From positions 248,001 through 312,000 of the forward strand of contig NZ_CP027786.1 in assembly GCF_003795145.1 (NCBI RefSeq): a DNA stretch of 64,000 nt. Direction: 5' to 3'. Position 1 is the first letter of the stretch; each line of letters begins with the position of its first letter. Both the position numbers and the translations under genes were made by a program. The DNA comes from Tetragenococcus koreensis. GTDB lineage: Bacteria; Bacillota; Bacilli; Lactobacillales; Enterococcaceae. A model generated the notes under the pieces. The model saw nothing but the letters and a program-made list of their open reading frames with translations, was not told where the DNA came from and ran no database searches. Below, in pieces: positions 1-10,279 of the stretch.

Positions 1-276
1 TTTAATTTTGCGATCGCGCAAAAAGAACAAAGAAAGGGTTATGGACATTTTTTGCTTGAAAATTTAAATCAAATTGCTTTAACCGAGCAAATTAAGCGAA
101 TTATTTTAGAAGTACGAATGTCCAATCAAGCTGCCCAGAAACTATATTTGAAAAATGGATTTGACGTTATCAATCGTAGGGCGGACTATTATGTAAAACC
201 GACCGAAGATGCGTTAGTGATGACTAAAAAAGTGAGGCCAGAAAAAAAGAATGAGCGAATTGATATTAGGAATTGA
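1..276 (+). CDS. rimI: Ribosomal protein S18-alanine N-acetyltransferase, 5'-truncated by window edge
   Basis: The reading frame is open from the first base, so only the C-terminal 91 residues are visible. They carry the GNAT acetyl-CoA loop ([13 protein letters not shown] near the start) followed by the usual late beta strand ([19 protein letters not shown]), typical of RimI. The enzyme acetylates the N-terminal alanine of ribosomal protein S18. Its end overlaps tsaD by 26 nt, the common Firmicutes tsaB-rimI-tsaD arrangement, so translational coupling is likely. The N-terminus lies outside the window. Other GNAT families cannot be fully excluded from a fragment, but the neighbour makes RimI the natural call. 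Confidence 0.85.
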   Translation, partial: FNFAIAQKEQRKGYGHFLLENLNQIALTEQIKRIILEVRMSNQAAQKLYLKNGFDVINRRADYYVKPTEDALVMTKKVRPEKKNERIDIRN

Positions 277-1258
277 AAGCAGTTGTGATGAAACAAGCGT
301 TGCAGTTGTTAAAGATGGCAAGATAATTTTAAGCAACATCGTGGCTTCCCAAATTAAAAGCCATAAACGTTTTGGCGGCGTTGTGCCAGAAGTTGCCAGT
401 CGTCATCACGTGGAACAAATTACACGCTGTATCGAGCAATCCCTTCAAGAAGCACAAATAACTAAAAAAGAACTGACAGCCGTGGCTGTTACCTATGGAC
501 CAGGTTTAGTAGGTGCGCTATTAATTGGTGTGCAAGCAGCTAAGGCTTTTGCTTGGGCCAACGATCTGCCATTAGTACCGGTTAATCATATGGCCGGGCA
601 TATTTATGCAGCTCGTTTTGAAAAACCTTTGCAATTTCCTTTACTGGCATTAGTCGTTAGTGGCGGACACACAGAATTGGTTTACATGAAAGAAGATGCT
701 TCTTATGAAGTGCTCGGAGAAACGCGCGATGATGCAGCAGGGGAAGCCTATGATAAAGTCGGTCGAGTGATGGGCTTAAGTTATCCAAGTGGAAAAGAAA
801 TTGATCAGCTGGCTCACTTAGGGACCGATCGTTATCATTTTCCACGGGCGATGCTACAAGAAGATAATTTTGATTTTAGTTTTAGCGGTTTAAAAAGTGC
901 ATTTATTAACCTTGTCCACAATTCCGAACAACGTCAGGAAACATTATCGCAAGAAGATTTAGCTGCTAGTTTCCAAGCAAGTGTAGTTGAAGTCTTGGTA
1001 AAAAAAACAATTCGAGCTGCTAAGACATACCCAGTCAAGCAGTTAATTGTCGCCGGTGGTGTAGCTGCTAATCAAGGACTTCGTGAAACAATGAAACAAA
1101 AAGTTAGCGCAGAACTACCAGATAAAACCTTAATTATTCCACCTCTACGTTTGTGTGGGGATAATGCTGCGATGATTGCTGCGGCGGGTCATGTCGAATT
1201 TATCCAAAACAAACGGGCAGATTTGGCGCTTAATGCCTGTCCAGGGTTAAGTTTCTAA
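251..1258 (+). CDS. tsaD: tRNA N6-adenosine threonylcarbamoyltransferase
   Basis: A 335-residue Kae1/TsaD family protein of normal length. It opens with the ASKHA-type [12 protein letters not shown] segment and has the metal-binding HMAGH motif (H113 and H117), a GGHTEL loop and the late GGVAAN motif. TsaD, with TsaB and TsaE, transfers threonylcarbamoyl from threonylcarbamoyl-AMP to A37 of ANN-decoding tRNAs. Its start overlaps rimI by 26 nt and there is no strong Shine-Dalgarno sequence next to the ATG, which fits coupled translation from rimI. Confidence 0.97.
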   Translation: MSELILGIESSCDETSVAVVKDGKIILSNIVASQIKSHKRFGGVVPEVASRHHVEQITRCIEQSLQEAQITKKELTAVAVTYGPGLVGALLIGVQAAKAFAWANDLPLVPVNHMAGHIYAARFEKPLQFPLLALVVSGGHTELVYMKEDASYEVLGETRDDAAGEAYDKVGRVMGLSYPSGKEIDQLAHLGTDRYHFPRAMLQEDNFDFSFSGLKSAFINLVHNSEQRQETLSQEDLAASFQASVVEVLVKKTIRAAKTYPVKQLIVAGGVAANQGLRETMKQKVSAELPDKTLIIPPLRLCGDNAAMIAAAGHVEFIQNKRADLALNACPGLSF

Positions 1259-1303
1259 TTTTTCCACAAGCGTTAAAAATTGTTGTTGCTAGGAATAAAA
1301 TAG

Positions 1304-1332
1304 TTGAAAATAACGTAAAAATATTGTATACT
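1304..1332 (+). promoter_or_regulatory. Sigma-A promoter for rpsB-tsf
   Basis: TTGAAA at 1304-1309 and TATACT at 1327-1332 are separated by exactly 17 bp, a near-consensus promoter. About 125 nt of untranslated leader follow before rpsB. The leader begins with a short hairpin-capable stretch (AGGTGTCT/AGACCT); whether it is a ribosomal protein S2 autoregulatory leader cannot be told from sequence alone. Confidence 0.75.
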
Positions 1333-1461
1333 ACTCAAGGTGTCTGAAAAAGACCTAAAATCCACATCTTATCGTAATCAGCGAAGCGGTGCTGAAGTTA
1401 TTCAGTTCTTCAACGAAAGGATCGATAGGAGAGGAAAATAAAACCACATGGAGGAAATATC

Positions 1462-2259
1462 ATGGCAGTATTAAGTATGAAACAGTTACTAGAGGCTGGT
1501 GTACACTTTGGTCACCAAACTCGTCGTTGGAATCCGAAGATGAAAAAATATATCTTCACAGAAAGAAACGGTATCTATATTATTGACTTACAAAAAACAG
1601 TCAAATTAGTAGATGCAGCCTATGAATATATGAGAGAAGTTGCTGAAGAAGGCGGCGTTGCTTTATTTGTAGGTACTAAAAAACAAGCACAAGATTCAAT
1701 TAAAGACGAAGCGATCCGTGCAGGTCAATACTACGTTAACCATCGTTGGTTAGGTGGCACATTGACTAACTGGGAAACAATCCAAAAACGAATTGGCCGT
1801 CTAAAAGATATTAATCGTATGGAAGAAGACGGAACCTTTGAAGTTCTTCCTAAAAAAGAAGTTGTTGGTTTAAATAAAGAACGCGATCGTCTGGAAAAAT
1901 TCCTAGGTGGTATTGCAGATATGCCTAGAATCCCTGATGTTATCTACATTGTAGATCCTAGAAAAGAACGTATTGCCATCCAAGAAGCGCATAAATTGAA
2001 TATTCCAATTGTTGCAATGGTTGATACAAACTGTGATCCAGATGAAATTGACGTTATCATCCCTTCAAATGATGATGCAATTCGTGCCGTTAAATTGATT
2101 ACTTCAAAAATGGCTGATGCATTAATCGAAGGAAACCAAGGCGAAGATGAAGTTGCTGAAGAAGATTTTGAAGCAGGCGAAAACACTGCTGCAGAAGATG
2201 CTCCTTCAATTGAAGAAATCGTAGATGTAGTCGAAGGCGACAATCAATCAGCTGAATAA
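1462..2259 (+). CDS. rpsB: 30S ribosomal protein S2
   Basis: 265 residues, beginning [20 protein letters not shown], with the conserved GTKKQAQ and [10 protein letters not shown] segments and the [16 protein letters not shown] stretch of S2. The last 35 residues are a strongly acidic tail, normal for Firmicutes S2 but rich here. The start is supported by GGAGG 8 nt upstream. S2 joins the 30S subunit late, next to S1 and the mRNA exit region. It is cotranscribed with tsf through a hairpin that looks like a partial terminator. Confidence 0.98.
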   Translation: MAVLSMKQLLEAGVHFGHQTRRWNPKMKKYIFTERNGIYIIDLQKTVKLVDAAYEYMREVAEEGGVALFVGTKKQAQDSIKDEAIRAGQYYVNHRWLGGTLTNWETIQKRIGRLKDINRMEEDGTFEVLPKKEVVGLNKERDRLEKFLGGIADMPRIPDVIYIVDPRKERIAIQEAHKLNIPIVAMVDTNCDPDEIDVIIPSNDDAIRAVKLITSKMADALIEGNQGEDEVAEEDFEAGENTAAEDAPSIEEIVDVVEGDNQSAE

Positions 2260-2273
2260 TGATTGAATAGCGG

Positions 2274-2327
2274 AGCTGTTTCAAAGACTGGGCAAAAGCT
2301 GCACTCTCCTTTGAAATAGCTTTTTTT
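2274..2327 (+). terminator. Terminator/attenuator between rpsB and tsf
   Basis: AGCTGTTTCAAAG and CTTTGAAATAGCT form a long stem with a loop of about 22 nt, followed by seven T residues. It sits in the 105-nt gap between rpsB and tsf and no promoter is obvious after it, so it probably reduces rather than blocks tsf expression. Confidence 0.75.
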
Positions 2328-2364
2328 AAAAAATTATATACTATTAACCAGGAGGAATAGCTAG

Positions 2365-3246
2365 ATGGCTAAAATTTCAGCAAAATTAGTAAAAGAATTA
2401 CGTGACAAAACTGGCGTCGGAATGATGGACGCTAAAAAAGCATTAGTAGAAGTTGAAGGCGACATGGAAAAAGCAGTTGACTTTTTGCGTGAAAAAGGAA
2501 TGGCTAAAGCAGCTAAGAAAAGTGATCGGATTGCAGCAGAAGGTCTATCTTCAGTGGCTATTTCAGGAAATACTGCAGCGGTTGTTGAAATTAATTCAGA
2601 AACCGACTTTGTTTCAAAAAATGAAAAATTCCAAAACTTAGTGAAAGAAGTTGCTGAAGTTGTTGCTAAGAACAAACCAGCTGATATGAAAGAAGCAATG
2701 GCTTTAGAAACTTCTAATGGTAGCATTGAAGAAGCTTTAATCGGAGCCACTCAAGTGATTGGTGAAAAAATCAGTTTCCGTCGTTTTGAAGTTCTAGAAA
2801 AAACAGATGACGCGGCTTTTGGTGCTTACCTTCACATGGGCGGTAGCATTGCTGCTTTGACTGTACTAGACGGCACAACGGATGAATCAGTGGCTAAAGA
2901 TGTAGCGATGCATGTAGCTGCAATTAATCCGCGTTATATCAACGATGAACAAATTCCTCAAGATGAATTAGAACATGAAAAATCTGTCTTGACCGAACAA
3001 GCAGCAAGCGAAGGCAAACCTGAAAACATTGTTCAAAAAATGGTTGAAGGTCGTTTGAATAAATTTAAAGCAGAAATTTGTTTAGTTGACCAACCTTACG
3101 TCAAAGATCCTGATATGACAGTTGGAAAATATGTTGCAAGTAAAGGCGCCACAGTTAATGCATTCGTTCGTTATGAAGTCGGCGAAGGTATCGAAAAACG
3201 TGAAGAAAACTTTGCCGATGAAGTAAGAAACCAAGCGAACCAATAA
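2365..3246 (+). CDS. tsf: Elongation factor Ts
   Basis: 293 residues of the EF-Ts family. The N-terminal UBA-like domain carries the signature [16 protein letters not shown], followed by two core dimerisation domains with [14 protein letters not shown] and the later HVAAINPRY segment. EF-Ts exchanges GDP for GTP on EF-Tu. A strong AGGAGG lies 9 nt upstream of the ATG. It is the second gene of the rpsB-tsf operon and is closed by a strong terminator. Confidence 0.98.
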   Translation: MAKISAKLVKELRDKTGVGMMDAKKALVEVEGDMEKAVDFLREKGMAKAAKKSDRIAAEGLSSVAISGNTAAVVEINSETDFVSKNEKFQNLVKEVAEVVAKNKPADMKEAMALETSNGSIEEALIGATQVIGEKISFRRFEVLEKTDDAAFGAYLHMGGSIAALTVLDGTTDESVAKDVAMHVAAINPRYINDEQIPQDELEHEKSVLTEQAASEGKPENIVQKMVEGRLNKFKAEICLVDQPYVKDPDMTVGKYVASKGATVNAFVRYEVGEGIEKREENFADEVRNQANQ

Positions 3247-3260
3247 TGATTGGTTTTTTA

Positions 3261-3296
3261 AAAATGGGGACGCATGAAGATGCGCTCCCATTTTTT
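3261..3296 (+). terminator. Rho-independent terminator of rpsB-tsf
   Basis: Stem ATGGG..CGCAT / ATGCG..CCCAT with a GAAG loop and six T residues, starting 15 nt after the tsf stop codon. Confidence 0.9.
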
Positions 3297-3310
3297 GTGA
3301 GTCATTGTGT

Positions 3311-3334
3311 TTTAATTCCTTGGTAGGAATTAAA
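3311..3334. repeat. Perfect 9-bp inverted repeat downstream of tsf terminator
   Basis: TTTAATTCC and GGAATTAAA flank a 6-nt spacer. There is no T tract, so it is either an RNA hairpin or a protein-binding palindrome in the tsf-pyrH gap. Function unknown. Confidence 0.5.
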
Positions 3335-3479
3335 GCAAGGATAAAAAGCAATGTTTCATTTAAAGACAACAACAACTTAGCCAACTTTTAAAATTTGGTC
3401 TAAAAAGAAAAAAGGTTGTTTTTTATGTTGAAAAATTAGAAACAGATGCAATTTTTCAACTGCGCAATTAAACTGAATA

Positions 3480-3488
3480 TGCTACAAT
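3480..3488 (+). promoter_or_regulatory. Extended -10 promoter of pyrH-frr
   Basis: TGCTACAAT is an extended -10 element, with TACAAT at 3483-3488. No convincing -35 hexamer is seen at the right distance. The pyrH SD lies 18 nt downstream of the -10. Confidence 0.55.
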
Positions 3489-3496
3489 AACATTAG

Positions 3497-4240
<744 letters not shown>

Positions 4241-4243
4241 TAC

Positions 4244-4801
4244 ATGGCAGACAAAGTTTTGAATCAGGCAAAAGAAAATATGGAAAAAGCCACAGATAAC
4301 CTGCAATATCAACTTGGTCAACTTCGTGCGGGACGTGCGAATGCAAGCTTGTTAGATCGTGTGAATGTTACCTATTATGGGGTACCTACCCCGTTAAATC
4401 AATTAGCTTCTATTACAATTCCTGAAGCACGAGTACTAACGATCAAACCATTTGATCAAACCATGGTACAAGAAGTCGAAAAAGCGATTTTGGCTTCAGA
4501 TGTGGGGATCACGCCGACCAGTGATGGTACGGTAGTTCGTTTAGTCATTCCTCAATTGACAGAAGAACGTCGTAAAGAATTAGCAAAAGAAGTCGGTAAA
4601 GATTCAGAAACAGCTAAAGTATCTGTTCGTAATGCTCGTCGCGAGGCAATGGACGAATATAAAAAACAAGAAAAAAATAGTGACATTACCGAAGATGACT
4701 TAAGAACTGCGGAAAAAGATATACAAGATTTGACCGATAAGTACATCCAAAAAATTGATGACATATCTTCTGATAAAGAAAATGAACTATTAGAAATGTA
4801 A
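4244..4801 (+). CDS. frr: Ribosome recycling factor
   Basis: 185 residues, the exact usual length. It shows the RRF signature [25 protein letters not shown] near residues 27-51 and the long three-helix bundle with [17 protein letters not shown] splits the post-termination ribosome together with EF-G. It lies 3 nt behind pyrH, with AAGGGG upstream of the ATG, and ends at a terminator. Confidence 0.98.
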   Translation: MADKVLNQAKENMEKATDNLQYQLGQLRAGRANASLLDRVNVTYYGVPTPLNQLASITIPEARVLTIKPFDQTMVQEVEKAILASDVGITPTSDGTVVRLVIPQLTEERRKELAKEVGKDSETAKVSVRNARREAMDEYKKQEKNSDITEDDLRTAEKDIQDLTDKYIQKIDDISSDKENELLEM

Positions 4802-4815
4802 AACTATATTTTAGA

Positions 4816-4844
4816 ACAGAACTGTAGCAGGTTCTGTTTTTTTA
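4816..4844 (+). terminator. Terminator of pyrH-frr
   Basis: ACAGAAC / GTTCTGT stem with an 8-nt loop, followed by a run of T residues, 15 nt after the frr stop codon. Confidence 0.85.
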
Positions 4845-4930
4845 TGGATTTAAAAAAAAACAATGTGCTAGCAAAAGAGATTAGCTAGTAAGATAACACC
4901 ACTAGAAGCCTGTTTTTATGTGATTAGGAT

Positions 4931-5163
4931 GGATTAACCACACTGTTTTTCAATTTTACTGTGGATAATCGCTAATAGACTCATTATTTTTGTATTCTTA
5001 TGTGCTTATTTAATCGGATAAGCACATTTTAATGTTTAAAGCTAAAATTAAGCCCGTTAGATTTTAAAAATGGTGACCTTAAAGAGGATTAACCATACTG
5101 TTTTTCAATTCTACTGCGCTTAATCGCTAATAGTCCCACTATTTTGGCATTTTACTGTGCTTA
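4931..5163 (+). repeat. Two diverged copies of an about 80-bp direct repeat
   Basis: Copy 1 (4931-5009) and copy 2 (5086-5163) both start GGATTAACCA, share CTGTTTTTCAATT and TAATCGCTAATAG, and end GTGCTTAT. They differ at roughly one position in six. They lie in the 567-bp gap between frr and uppS, which has no plausible gene. Neither copy has a good reading frame. Confidence 0.75.
5001..5030 (+). terminator. Terminator-like hairpin at the end of repeat copy 1
   Basis: TGTGCTTAT and ATAAGCACA form a perfect 9-bp stem with an 8-nt loop and then TTTT. Copy 2 keeps the left arm (GTGCTTAT) but not the right arm. It could terminate a short transcript from the intergenic repeat. Confidence 0.5.
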
Positions 5164-5294
5164 TAATATATAGTTACGGAATGTTTTTTACGTAGTCATA
5201 AAATAAGTTAGATACATAATTTTTAAAGAATTCTTTTGTTCTATTAATAATTTCAATCATATTTTCAATTATTATAGGCAAGGTGTTTGATTAT

Positions 5295-5303
5295 TGTTAT
5301 AAT
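5295..5303 (+). promoter_or_regulatory. Extended -10 promoter of uppS-cdsA
   Basis: TGTTATAAT (TATAAT at 5298-5303) is an extended -10 box without a clear -35, leaving a leader of about 60 nt before uppS. Confidence 0.55.
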
Positions 5304-5368
5304 AAGAAAGATAAAATTTTATGTCATCCTGGTATATAAAGGACTAACAAAGTTAGGAGACAAAACAG

Positions 5369-6169
5369 ATGCTACGTTTTTTTCCAGAAAAAAATAAAAC
5401 TTTCCAAGAAGAGCACGAATATGAGTTTAGTTCAGAGTTACCTGTACCTAAACATATAGCGATTATTATGGACGGCAATGGGCGTTGGGCGCAAAACCGC
5501 CGTTTACCGCGTGTAGCTGGTCATAAAGAGGGAATGGAAACAGTCAAAAAAATTACCAAACATGCTTCACATTTGGGCGTTAAAGTATTAACGCTCTACG
5601 CATTTTCAACCGAGAACTGGAAACGTCCGGGAGAAGAAGTTGATTTTTTAATGCAATTACCCGTTGACTTTTTTGATACGTTTGTGCCAGAGTTAATGAA
5701 AGAAAATGTGCGTGTTAATGTAATGGGTGATTGTGATGTTTTACCTGCACATACACAGGATGCGGTAAAACGCGCAGTAGAAGCGACCGGAAAAAATACC
5801 GGAATGATTTTGAACTTTGCTTTAAACTATGGTAGTCGTTCGGAAATGGTTACAGCAGTAAAAAATATCGTTACAGATATTGCAGCAGAAAACATTGAAG
5901 TGGATCAAATTGATGATGATGTTATCGCTGATTACTTGATGACTGGTTTTTTACCTAAAGAAATCCGGGATCCAGAAATTTTGATTCGAACCAGTGGAGA
6001 AGAACGGATCAGTAATTTTTTATTATGGCAAATTGCTTATAGTGAATTGCTGTTCACAAAGGAATTATGGCCGGATTATAATGAAACATCGCTTGAAAAC
6101 TCAATCGCCATTTTTCAACATCGAAATCGCCGATTTGGTGGTTTGAAAAATAAGGAGGAAAATAAATGA
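5369..6169 (+). CDS. uppS: Undecaprenyl diphosphate synthase (isoprenyl transferase)
   Basis: 266 residues of the cis-prenyltransferase family, which builds the C55 lipid carrier used for peptidoglycan and teichoic acid. The IIMDGNGRWAQNRRLPR motif holds the catalytic Asp (D35), and the C-terminal part has the RTSGEERISNFLLWQ and SELLFT segments that bind the diphosphate. TTAGGAGA lies upstream of the ATG. Its stop overlaps the cdsA start by 4 nt (ATGA), so the two are translationally coupled. Confidence 0.97.
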   Translation: MLRFFPEKNKTFQEEHEYEFSSELPVPKHIAIIMDGNGRWAQNRRLPRVAGHKEGMETVKKITKHASHLGVKVLTLYAFSTENWKRPGEEVDFLMQLPVDFFDTFVPELMKENVRVNVMGDCDVLPAHTQDAVKRAVEATGKNTGMILNFALNYGSRSEMVTAVKNIVTDIAAENIEVDQIDDDVIADYLMTGFLPKEIRDPEILIRTSGEERISNFLLWQIAYSELLFTKELWPDYNETSLENSIAIFQHRNRRFGGLKNKEENK

Positions 6170-6972
6170 GAAAACGGGTTATCACAGCAGTCATTGCGTT
6201 GCTGCTTTTTTTACCGATCATCTTTTTTGATTTTGGCGGAATCTCCGTTCAATTATTGGGAGCTTTATTAGCTATCATAGGTGTCTACGAACTCTTCCGA
6301 ATGAAAGGCTTAGCAATGTTGAGCTTTGAAGGAGTATTATCTGCGATCGGTGCGGTTGTACTAGTATTACCTAATAATCCTTGGTTTTCATATTTCCCTG
6401 ATAATACAGATAAATTAATTCTATTTTATTTTATTGTAATGATTTTGTTAGGCATATCGGTTATTTCAAAAAATATGTATACAATTGATGAAGCAGGGTT
6501 TCCTGTGTTGGTTAGTTTATACGTCGGGGTTGGTTTTCAAAATTTTGTAGAAGCCAGAGAAACAGGGTTATTGGTACTATTATTTGGACTTTTTATTGTA
6601 TGGGCCACCGATATTGGAGCTTATATGATAGGAAGGAAGTATGGCAGACGGAAACTTTGGCCAGAAATTTCTCCGAACAAATCAATTGAAGGCGCTCTGG
6701 GCGGCATTTTAAGTGCGGTTTTTATCGCAATTGTTTTCTTAATTATTTATCCAGGAAGTCTTTATTTTGAATACGGCTCTTTTGTAATGATTTTTTGGAC
6801 GATCATTTTCTCAATGGTTGGTCAATTTGGTGATTTAGTGGAATCGGCCATTAAGCGACATTATCAAGTGAAAGATTCCGGCAACATTTTGCCCGGACAT
6901 GGCGGTATCTTGGATCGCTTTGATAGTATGTTGTTCGTCTTTCCTATCATGCATCTGATCGGCTTGTTTTAA
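6166..6972 (+). CDS. cdsA: Phosphatidate cytidylyltransferase (CDP-diglyceride synthase)
   Basis: 268 residues with about eight hydrophobic segments, an integral membrane enzyme making CDP-diacylglycerol from phosphatidate and CTP. The C-terminal family signature is visible: GDLVESAIKR followed by KDSGNILPGHGGILDRFDS. Earlier WATDIGAYMIGRKYGRR and SPNKSIEGALGG are also family-typical. It overlaps uppS and ends at a strong terminator, so the pair is an operon separate from rseP here, although in many Firmicutes it continues into rseP. Confidence 0.96.
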   Translation: MRKRVITAVIALLLFLPIIFFDFGGISVQLLGALLAIIGVYELFRMKGLAMLSFEGVLSAIGAVVLVLPNNPWFSYFPDNTDKLILFYFIVMILLGISVISKNMYTIDEAGFPVLVSLYVGVGFQNFVEARETGLLVLLFGLFIVWATDIGAYMIGRKYGRRKLWPEISPNKSIEGALGGILSAVFIAIVFLIIYPGSLYFEYGSFVMIFWTIIFSMVGQFGDLVESAIKRHYQVKDSGNILPGHGGILDRFDSMLFVFPIMHLIGLF

Positions 6973-6987
6973 AAATAGAAAATTGTT

Positions 6988-7020
6988 AAGCATTTCCGAA
7001 ATTTTCGGAAATGCTTTTTT
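6988..7020 (+). terminator. Strong terminator after cdsA
   Basis: AGCATTTCCGAA / TTCGGAAATGCT is a perfect 12-bp stem with a 3-nt loop followed by six T residues. Confidence 0.92.
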
Positions 7021-7048
7021 AAATTCTTATTACAAATAAGGCCAGCGA

Positions 7049-7076
7049 TTGTTAATTCCATAAGATGTGATAAAAT
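7049..7076 (+). promoter_or_regulatory. Candidate promoter of rseP
   Basis: TTGTTA (7049-7054), 16 bp, then TAAAAT (7071-7076) preceded by TG. A second -10-like TATACT lies at 7093-7098. One of the two should start the transcript, because a strong terminator precedes. Confidence 0.5.
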
Positions 7077-7122
7077 AATGAGTAATCTTTGATATACTCT
7101 GACGAAAGAGAGGAAACACGCG

Positions 7123-8388
7123 ATGAAGACGTTGATTACATTTTTAATAGTCTTCTCAGTAGTTGTGGTGATACATGAATTTGGACATTTTTATTTTGCT
7201 AAAAAATCGGGCATTTTAGTCCGAGAATTTTCTATTGGAATGGGTCCTAAATTATTCAGTCACCAAGCAAAAGATGGAACGACTTATACCATTCGAGCAA
7301 TTCCAATGGGTGGTTATGTTCGCATGGCAGGCTACGAGGAAGAAGAGGAACTAAAAGCCGGAATGCCGGTATCCTTAGAAGTAAATGAAAATAATGAAGT
7401 CATAAAAATTAACACAAGTCAAAAAGTTCAGTTAGAAAATGCGGTTCCTATAGAGGTAACTAAATATGATTTAAATGATGATCTTGAAATTACGGGATTT
7501 ATTAATGGCAATGAACAAAATGTAGGTACGTACCCTGTTAATCATGATGCAATGATCATAGAAGAAGATGGGACGCAGCTGCGTATTGCACCGCGCGATG
7601 TGCAATTTCAATCGGCGAAATTATGGCAAAGAATGTTGACGAATTTTGCAGGGCCAATGAATAACTTTTTACTAACAATTGTGTTATTCATTGTAATTGT
7701 ATTCTTGCAAGGCGGCGTTCCAAATGAAGATTCTACAGTTCTGGGTGAAGTTGAACCTAATGGCGCAGCAGCAACAGCAGGTCTAGAATCTGGGGATGAA
7801 ATTGTCGCCATTGACCAAGAAGAAGTGGCGAATTGGCCTGAACTGCAACAAGCAATCCAACAAAACCCTGATGAAGAATTAACCCTTGAAGTTCAACGAG
7901 ATGATGAAACATTGCAAGTTGATGCAACGCCGGAAAGCGTAGAGTCTGGCGAACAAGACATTGGCCAGTTGGGAGTACAAGCATCATTAAAGACTGGTTT
8001 TTGGGATAAAGTAGTAGGTGGTGTACAAGAAAGTTGGGACATGTTTGTTCAAATTTTAGAGGCATTAAGATCACTAGTTACTAACTTCAGCTTGGATCAA
8101 CTAGGAGGCCCGGTAGCTATTTTTGAAATGTCTGATCAAGCAGCGCAACAAGGGGCTTTGACAGTCTTACTTTTGACGGCCATGATATCTGTCAACTTGG
8201 GAATTGTAAATTTACTGCCGATACCAGGCTTAGATGGTGGAAAGCTACTACTTAATATTGTGGAAGCTATCCGCGGTAAGCCGATCAGCGAAGAAAAAGA
8301 AGGAATGATTACCTTAGTAGGATTTGGTTTGTTGATGTTGTTGATGGTATTAGTCACTTGGAACGATATCCAGCGTTTTTTCTTTTAG
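7123..8388 (+). CDS. rseP: Site-2 zinc metalloprotease RseP/Eep
   Basis: 421 residues of the S2P membrane protease family. The zinc site HEFGH (H18-H22) lies in the first membrane helix, a PDZ domain follows the second helix (about residues 195-270), and the third zinc ligand is in NLLPIPGLDGG (D371). The family cleaves anti-sigma factors and signal peptide remnants inside the membrane; the enterococcal homologue Eep matures sex pheromones and controls lysozyme resistance. The stretch between residues 70 and 270 is unusually acidic, in line with a salt-adapted relative. RBS AGAGAGG is upstream of the ATG. Confidence 0.95.
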   Translation: MKTLITFLIVFSVVVVIHEFGHFYFAKKSGILVREFSIGMGPKLFSHQAKDGTTYTIRAIPMGGYVRMAGYEEEEELKAGMPVSLEVNENNEVIKINTSQKVQLENAVPIEVTKYDLNDDLEITGFINGNEQNVGTYPVNHDAMIIEEDGTQLRIAPRDVQFQSAKLWQRMLTNFAGPMNNFLLTIVLFIVIVFLQGGVPNEDSTVLGEVEPNGAAATAGLESGDEIVAIDQEEVANWPELQQAIQQNPDEELTLEVQRDDETLQVDATPESVESGEQDIGQLGVQASLKTGFWDKVVGGVQESWDMFVQILEALRSLVTNFSLDQLGGPVAIFEMSDQAAQQGALTVLLLTAMISVNLGIVNLLPIPGLDGGKLLLNIVEAIRGKPISEEKEGMITLVGFGLLMLLMVLVTWNDIQRFFF

Positions 8389-8473
8389 AACGAGGTCTTC
8401 ATTTAACGTGAGCGACTATATTTTATATTCGCATGGGTAAAAAAAGAGAATTGTTTTAAATGAGGAGTGTACT

Positions 8474-10180
8474 ATGAAACAATCAAAACTTTTGATTCCG
8501 ACATTACGGGAAGTTCCTAATAATGCAGAAGCTAGGAATTTACAACTATTATTAAGAGCAGGATTCATTCGACAAGTTTCTGGCGGCGTTTATGCTTATT
8601 TACCGTTAGCAATGCGGGTGTTAAAAAAAATGAACGCGATTATCGAAGAAGAATTTGAAAAAATTGGGGCAGTGGAAATCAAAATGCCCACGCTGTTGCC
8701 ATTATCTTTATTAGAAAAAACGGGCTTAACTAGTTCCGATGAGAAAGCTTATAATTTTAAAAACCGTACCGGAAAAAACTTTATTTTAGGTTCAACCTAT
8801 GAAGAGCTGATCAGTGAATTGATCGGGGATGAAGTTTCTTCTTATAAACGATTACCGCTAACGCTTTTTCAAATTGAAACAAAATATCGTAATGATAAGC
8901 GTTCGCGGTTTGGTTTATTACGTAGCTATGAATTTATCATGAGCGATGCTTACTCTTTTCATGCTACTGAAAAGAGTTTAGATGAAATGTATCGTGCATA
9001 TCAAAAAGCGTTTAGTCGTATTTTCGAACGTTTGGGTGTTAAGGTAAAAAGTTTACTTGGAGACAGTCAAATTGATGAACAGACGGATGCTCTTGAGTAT
9101 ATGGCGCTTTCAGAATCTGGCGATAAGGTTGGATGTTTTTCAACAGGTAGCGACTATGCTGCTGATTTACAAGCTGCAACTAGCGCTTTTACCTCTAAGA
9201 AATCACACGAATCTCTTAAAGAAATTGAAAAAGTAACCTTTGACCAGCAGAAAAATCTGGAAGAAGCAGCTGTAGCTTTAGATATTCCACTGCAAAAAAC
9301 GATTAAAACACAGCTCTATATAGCAGATGATCAACCGATTCTTATTTTGGTTCGGGCAGATCAGAAAGTAAATGAACTAAAAGTTAAGAAATATCTGCAG
9401 GTTCAGCGATTAAATGCCGCAGATGAAACAAAAGTGGAAACCTACTTTAAGTCCGCGCCAACTTATCTGGGTCCAATTGGTGTATCAATTGACTGTACAA
9501 TATATGCTGACTTGCAAGTGCAAGATTTAGCGAACGCTTTGACAGGTGCTAATGAAGAAAATACTTATTTGCAAAATATTAATCCGGAAAGAGATTTGCA
9601 AGTTGAATATTACGCTGATTTCCGTTTAGTAAAAGAAGGGGATGTTTCTCCTGATAATTCAGGAACTTTAGAGCTGAAAAAAGGGGTCGAAGTTGGTCGC
9701 ATGGTAAAAGTGGGTACCTATTTCAGCGAAAGATTAAAAACTTCTGTATTAGACGAAAACGGTCAACATATCCCAGTACAAATGGGCTACTATGAATTAG
9801 GAATTAGTCGATTATTAGCTACGGTTGCTGAACAAAATAGTGACCAAGAGGGAATCAACTGGCCGGCTGAAGTTGCTCCTTTTGATTTGCATATCGTCCA
9901 AACAAATATGGAAGATGAAACGCAAACGAAGTTGACAAACACTGTAGAAAAAATGATGATTGAAGCTGGCTATCAAGTTTTAGTTGATGATCGTTTAGAA
10001 AGAGGCGGTGTAAAATTTGCTGATGCGGATCTGATTGGTTGTCCGGTGCGTATTACCGTGGGTAACCAAGCAGACGAAGGAACTGTCAGTATAAAATTTA
10101 AGCAGACGCAAGCTACGATCGAAGTAAAACAAGAAGAATTAATCTCGACACTTGATATTTTGTTGAATTCAGAAAGTTAA
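8474..10180 (+). CDS. proS: Prolyl-tRNA synthetase (bacterial type with editing domain)
   Basis: 568 residues of class IIa prolyl-tRNA synthetase. The N-terminal catalytic core has motif 2 (TLFQIETKYRNDKRSRFGLLR), an inserted INS editing domain lies near residues 240-385, motif 3 is GYYELGISRLLATV and the C-terminal anticodon-binding domain starts about residue 470. The INS domain hydrolyses Ala-tRNAPro. It follows rseP by 85 nt, with GAGGAG upstream of the ATG. No T-box leader is visible in this gap. A strong terminator closes the gene. Confidence 0.97.
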   Translation: MKQSKLLIPTLREVPNNAEARNLQLLLRAGFIRQVSGGVYAYLPLAMRVLKKMNAIIEEEFEKIGAVEIKMPTLLPLSLLEKTGLTSSDEKAYNFKNRTGKNFILGSTYEELISELIGDEVSSYKRLPLTLFQIETKYRNDKRSRFGLLRSYEFIMSDAYSFHATEKSLDEMYRAYQKAFSRIFERLGVKVKSLLGDSQIDEQTDALEYMALSESGDKVGCFSTGSDYAADLQAATSAFTSKKSHESLKEIEKVTFDQQKNLEEAAVALDIPLQKTIKTQLYIADDQPILILVRADQKVNELKVKKYLQVQRLNAADETKVETYFKSAPTYLGPIGVSIDCTIYADLQVQDLANALTGANEENTYLQNINPERDLQVEYYADFRLVKEGDVSPDNSGTLELKKGVEVGRMVKVGTYFSERLKTSVLDENGQHIPVQMGYYELGISRLLATVAEQNSDQEGINWPAEVAPFDLHIVQTNMEDETQTKLTNTVEKMMIEAGYQVLVDDRLERGGVKFADADLIGCPVRITVGNQADEGTVSIKFKQTQATIEVKQEELISTLDILLNSES

Positions 10181-10182
10181 TA

Positions 10183-10217
10183 AGCAGTCTAGAACGTTTT
10201 GGTTCTAGACTGCTTTC
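10183..10217 (+). terminator. Terminator of rseP-proS
   Basis: AGCAGTCTAGAAC / GTTCTAGACTGCT is a perfect 13-bp stem with a 6-nt loop. The T tract is short (TTTC). Confidence 0.85.
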
Positions 10218-10236
10218 ATTGCTTTATTAAAAAGCG

Positions 10237-10242
10237 TATACT
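10237..10242 (+). promoter_or_regulatory. Probable -10 box of polC promoter
   Basis: TATACT lies 23 nt upstream of the polC Shine-Dalgarno sequence. The -35 position 17 bp upstream reads TTTCAT, a poor match, and overlaps the tail of the proS terminator. Confidence 0.4.
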
Positions 10243-10279
10243 AGTAGAGAAAGATTGATATATTAAGGAGTGTATAAAC

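Noticed and set aside
1333-1461. Ribosomal protein S2 leader RNA
   Set aside because: The leader has a short possible hairpin but I cannot match it to a known S2-binding structure, so it is only mentioned with the promoter.
8389-8473. T-box leader for proS
   Set aside because: The gap is only 85 nt, too short, and has no T-box motif or specifier stem.
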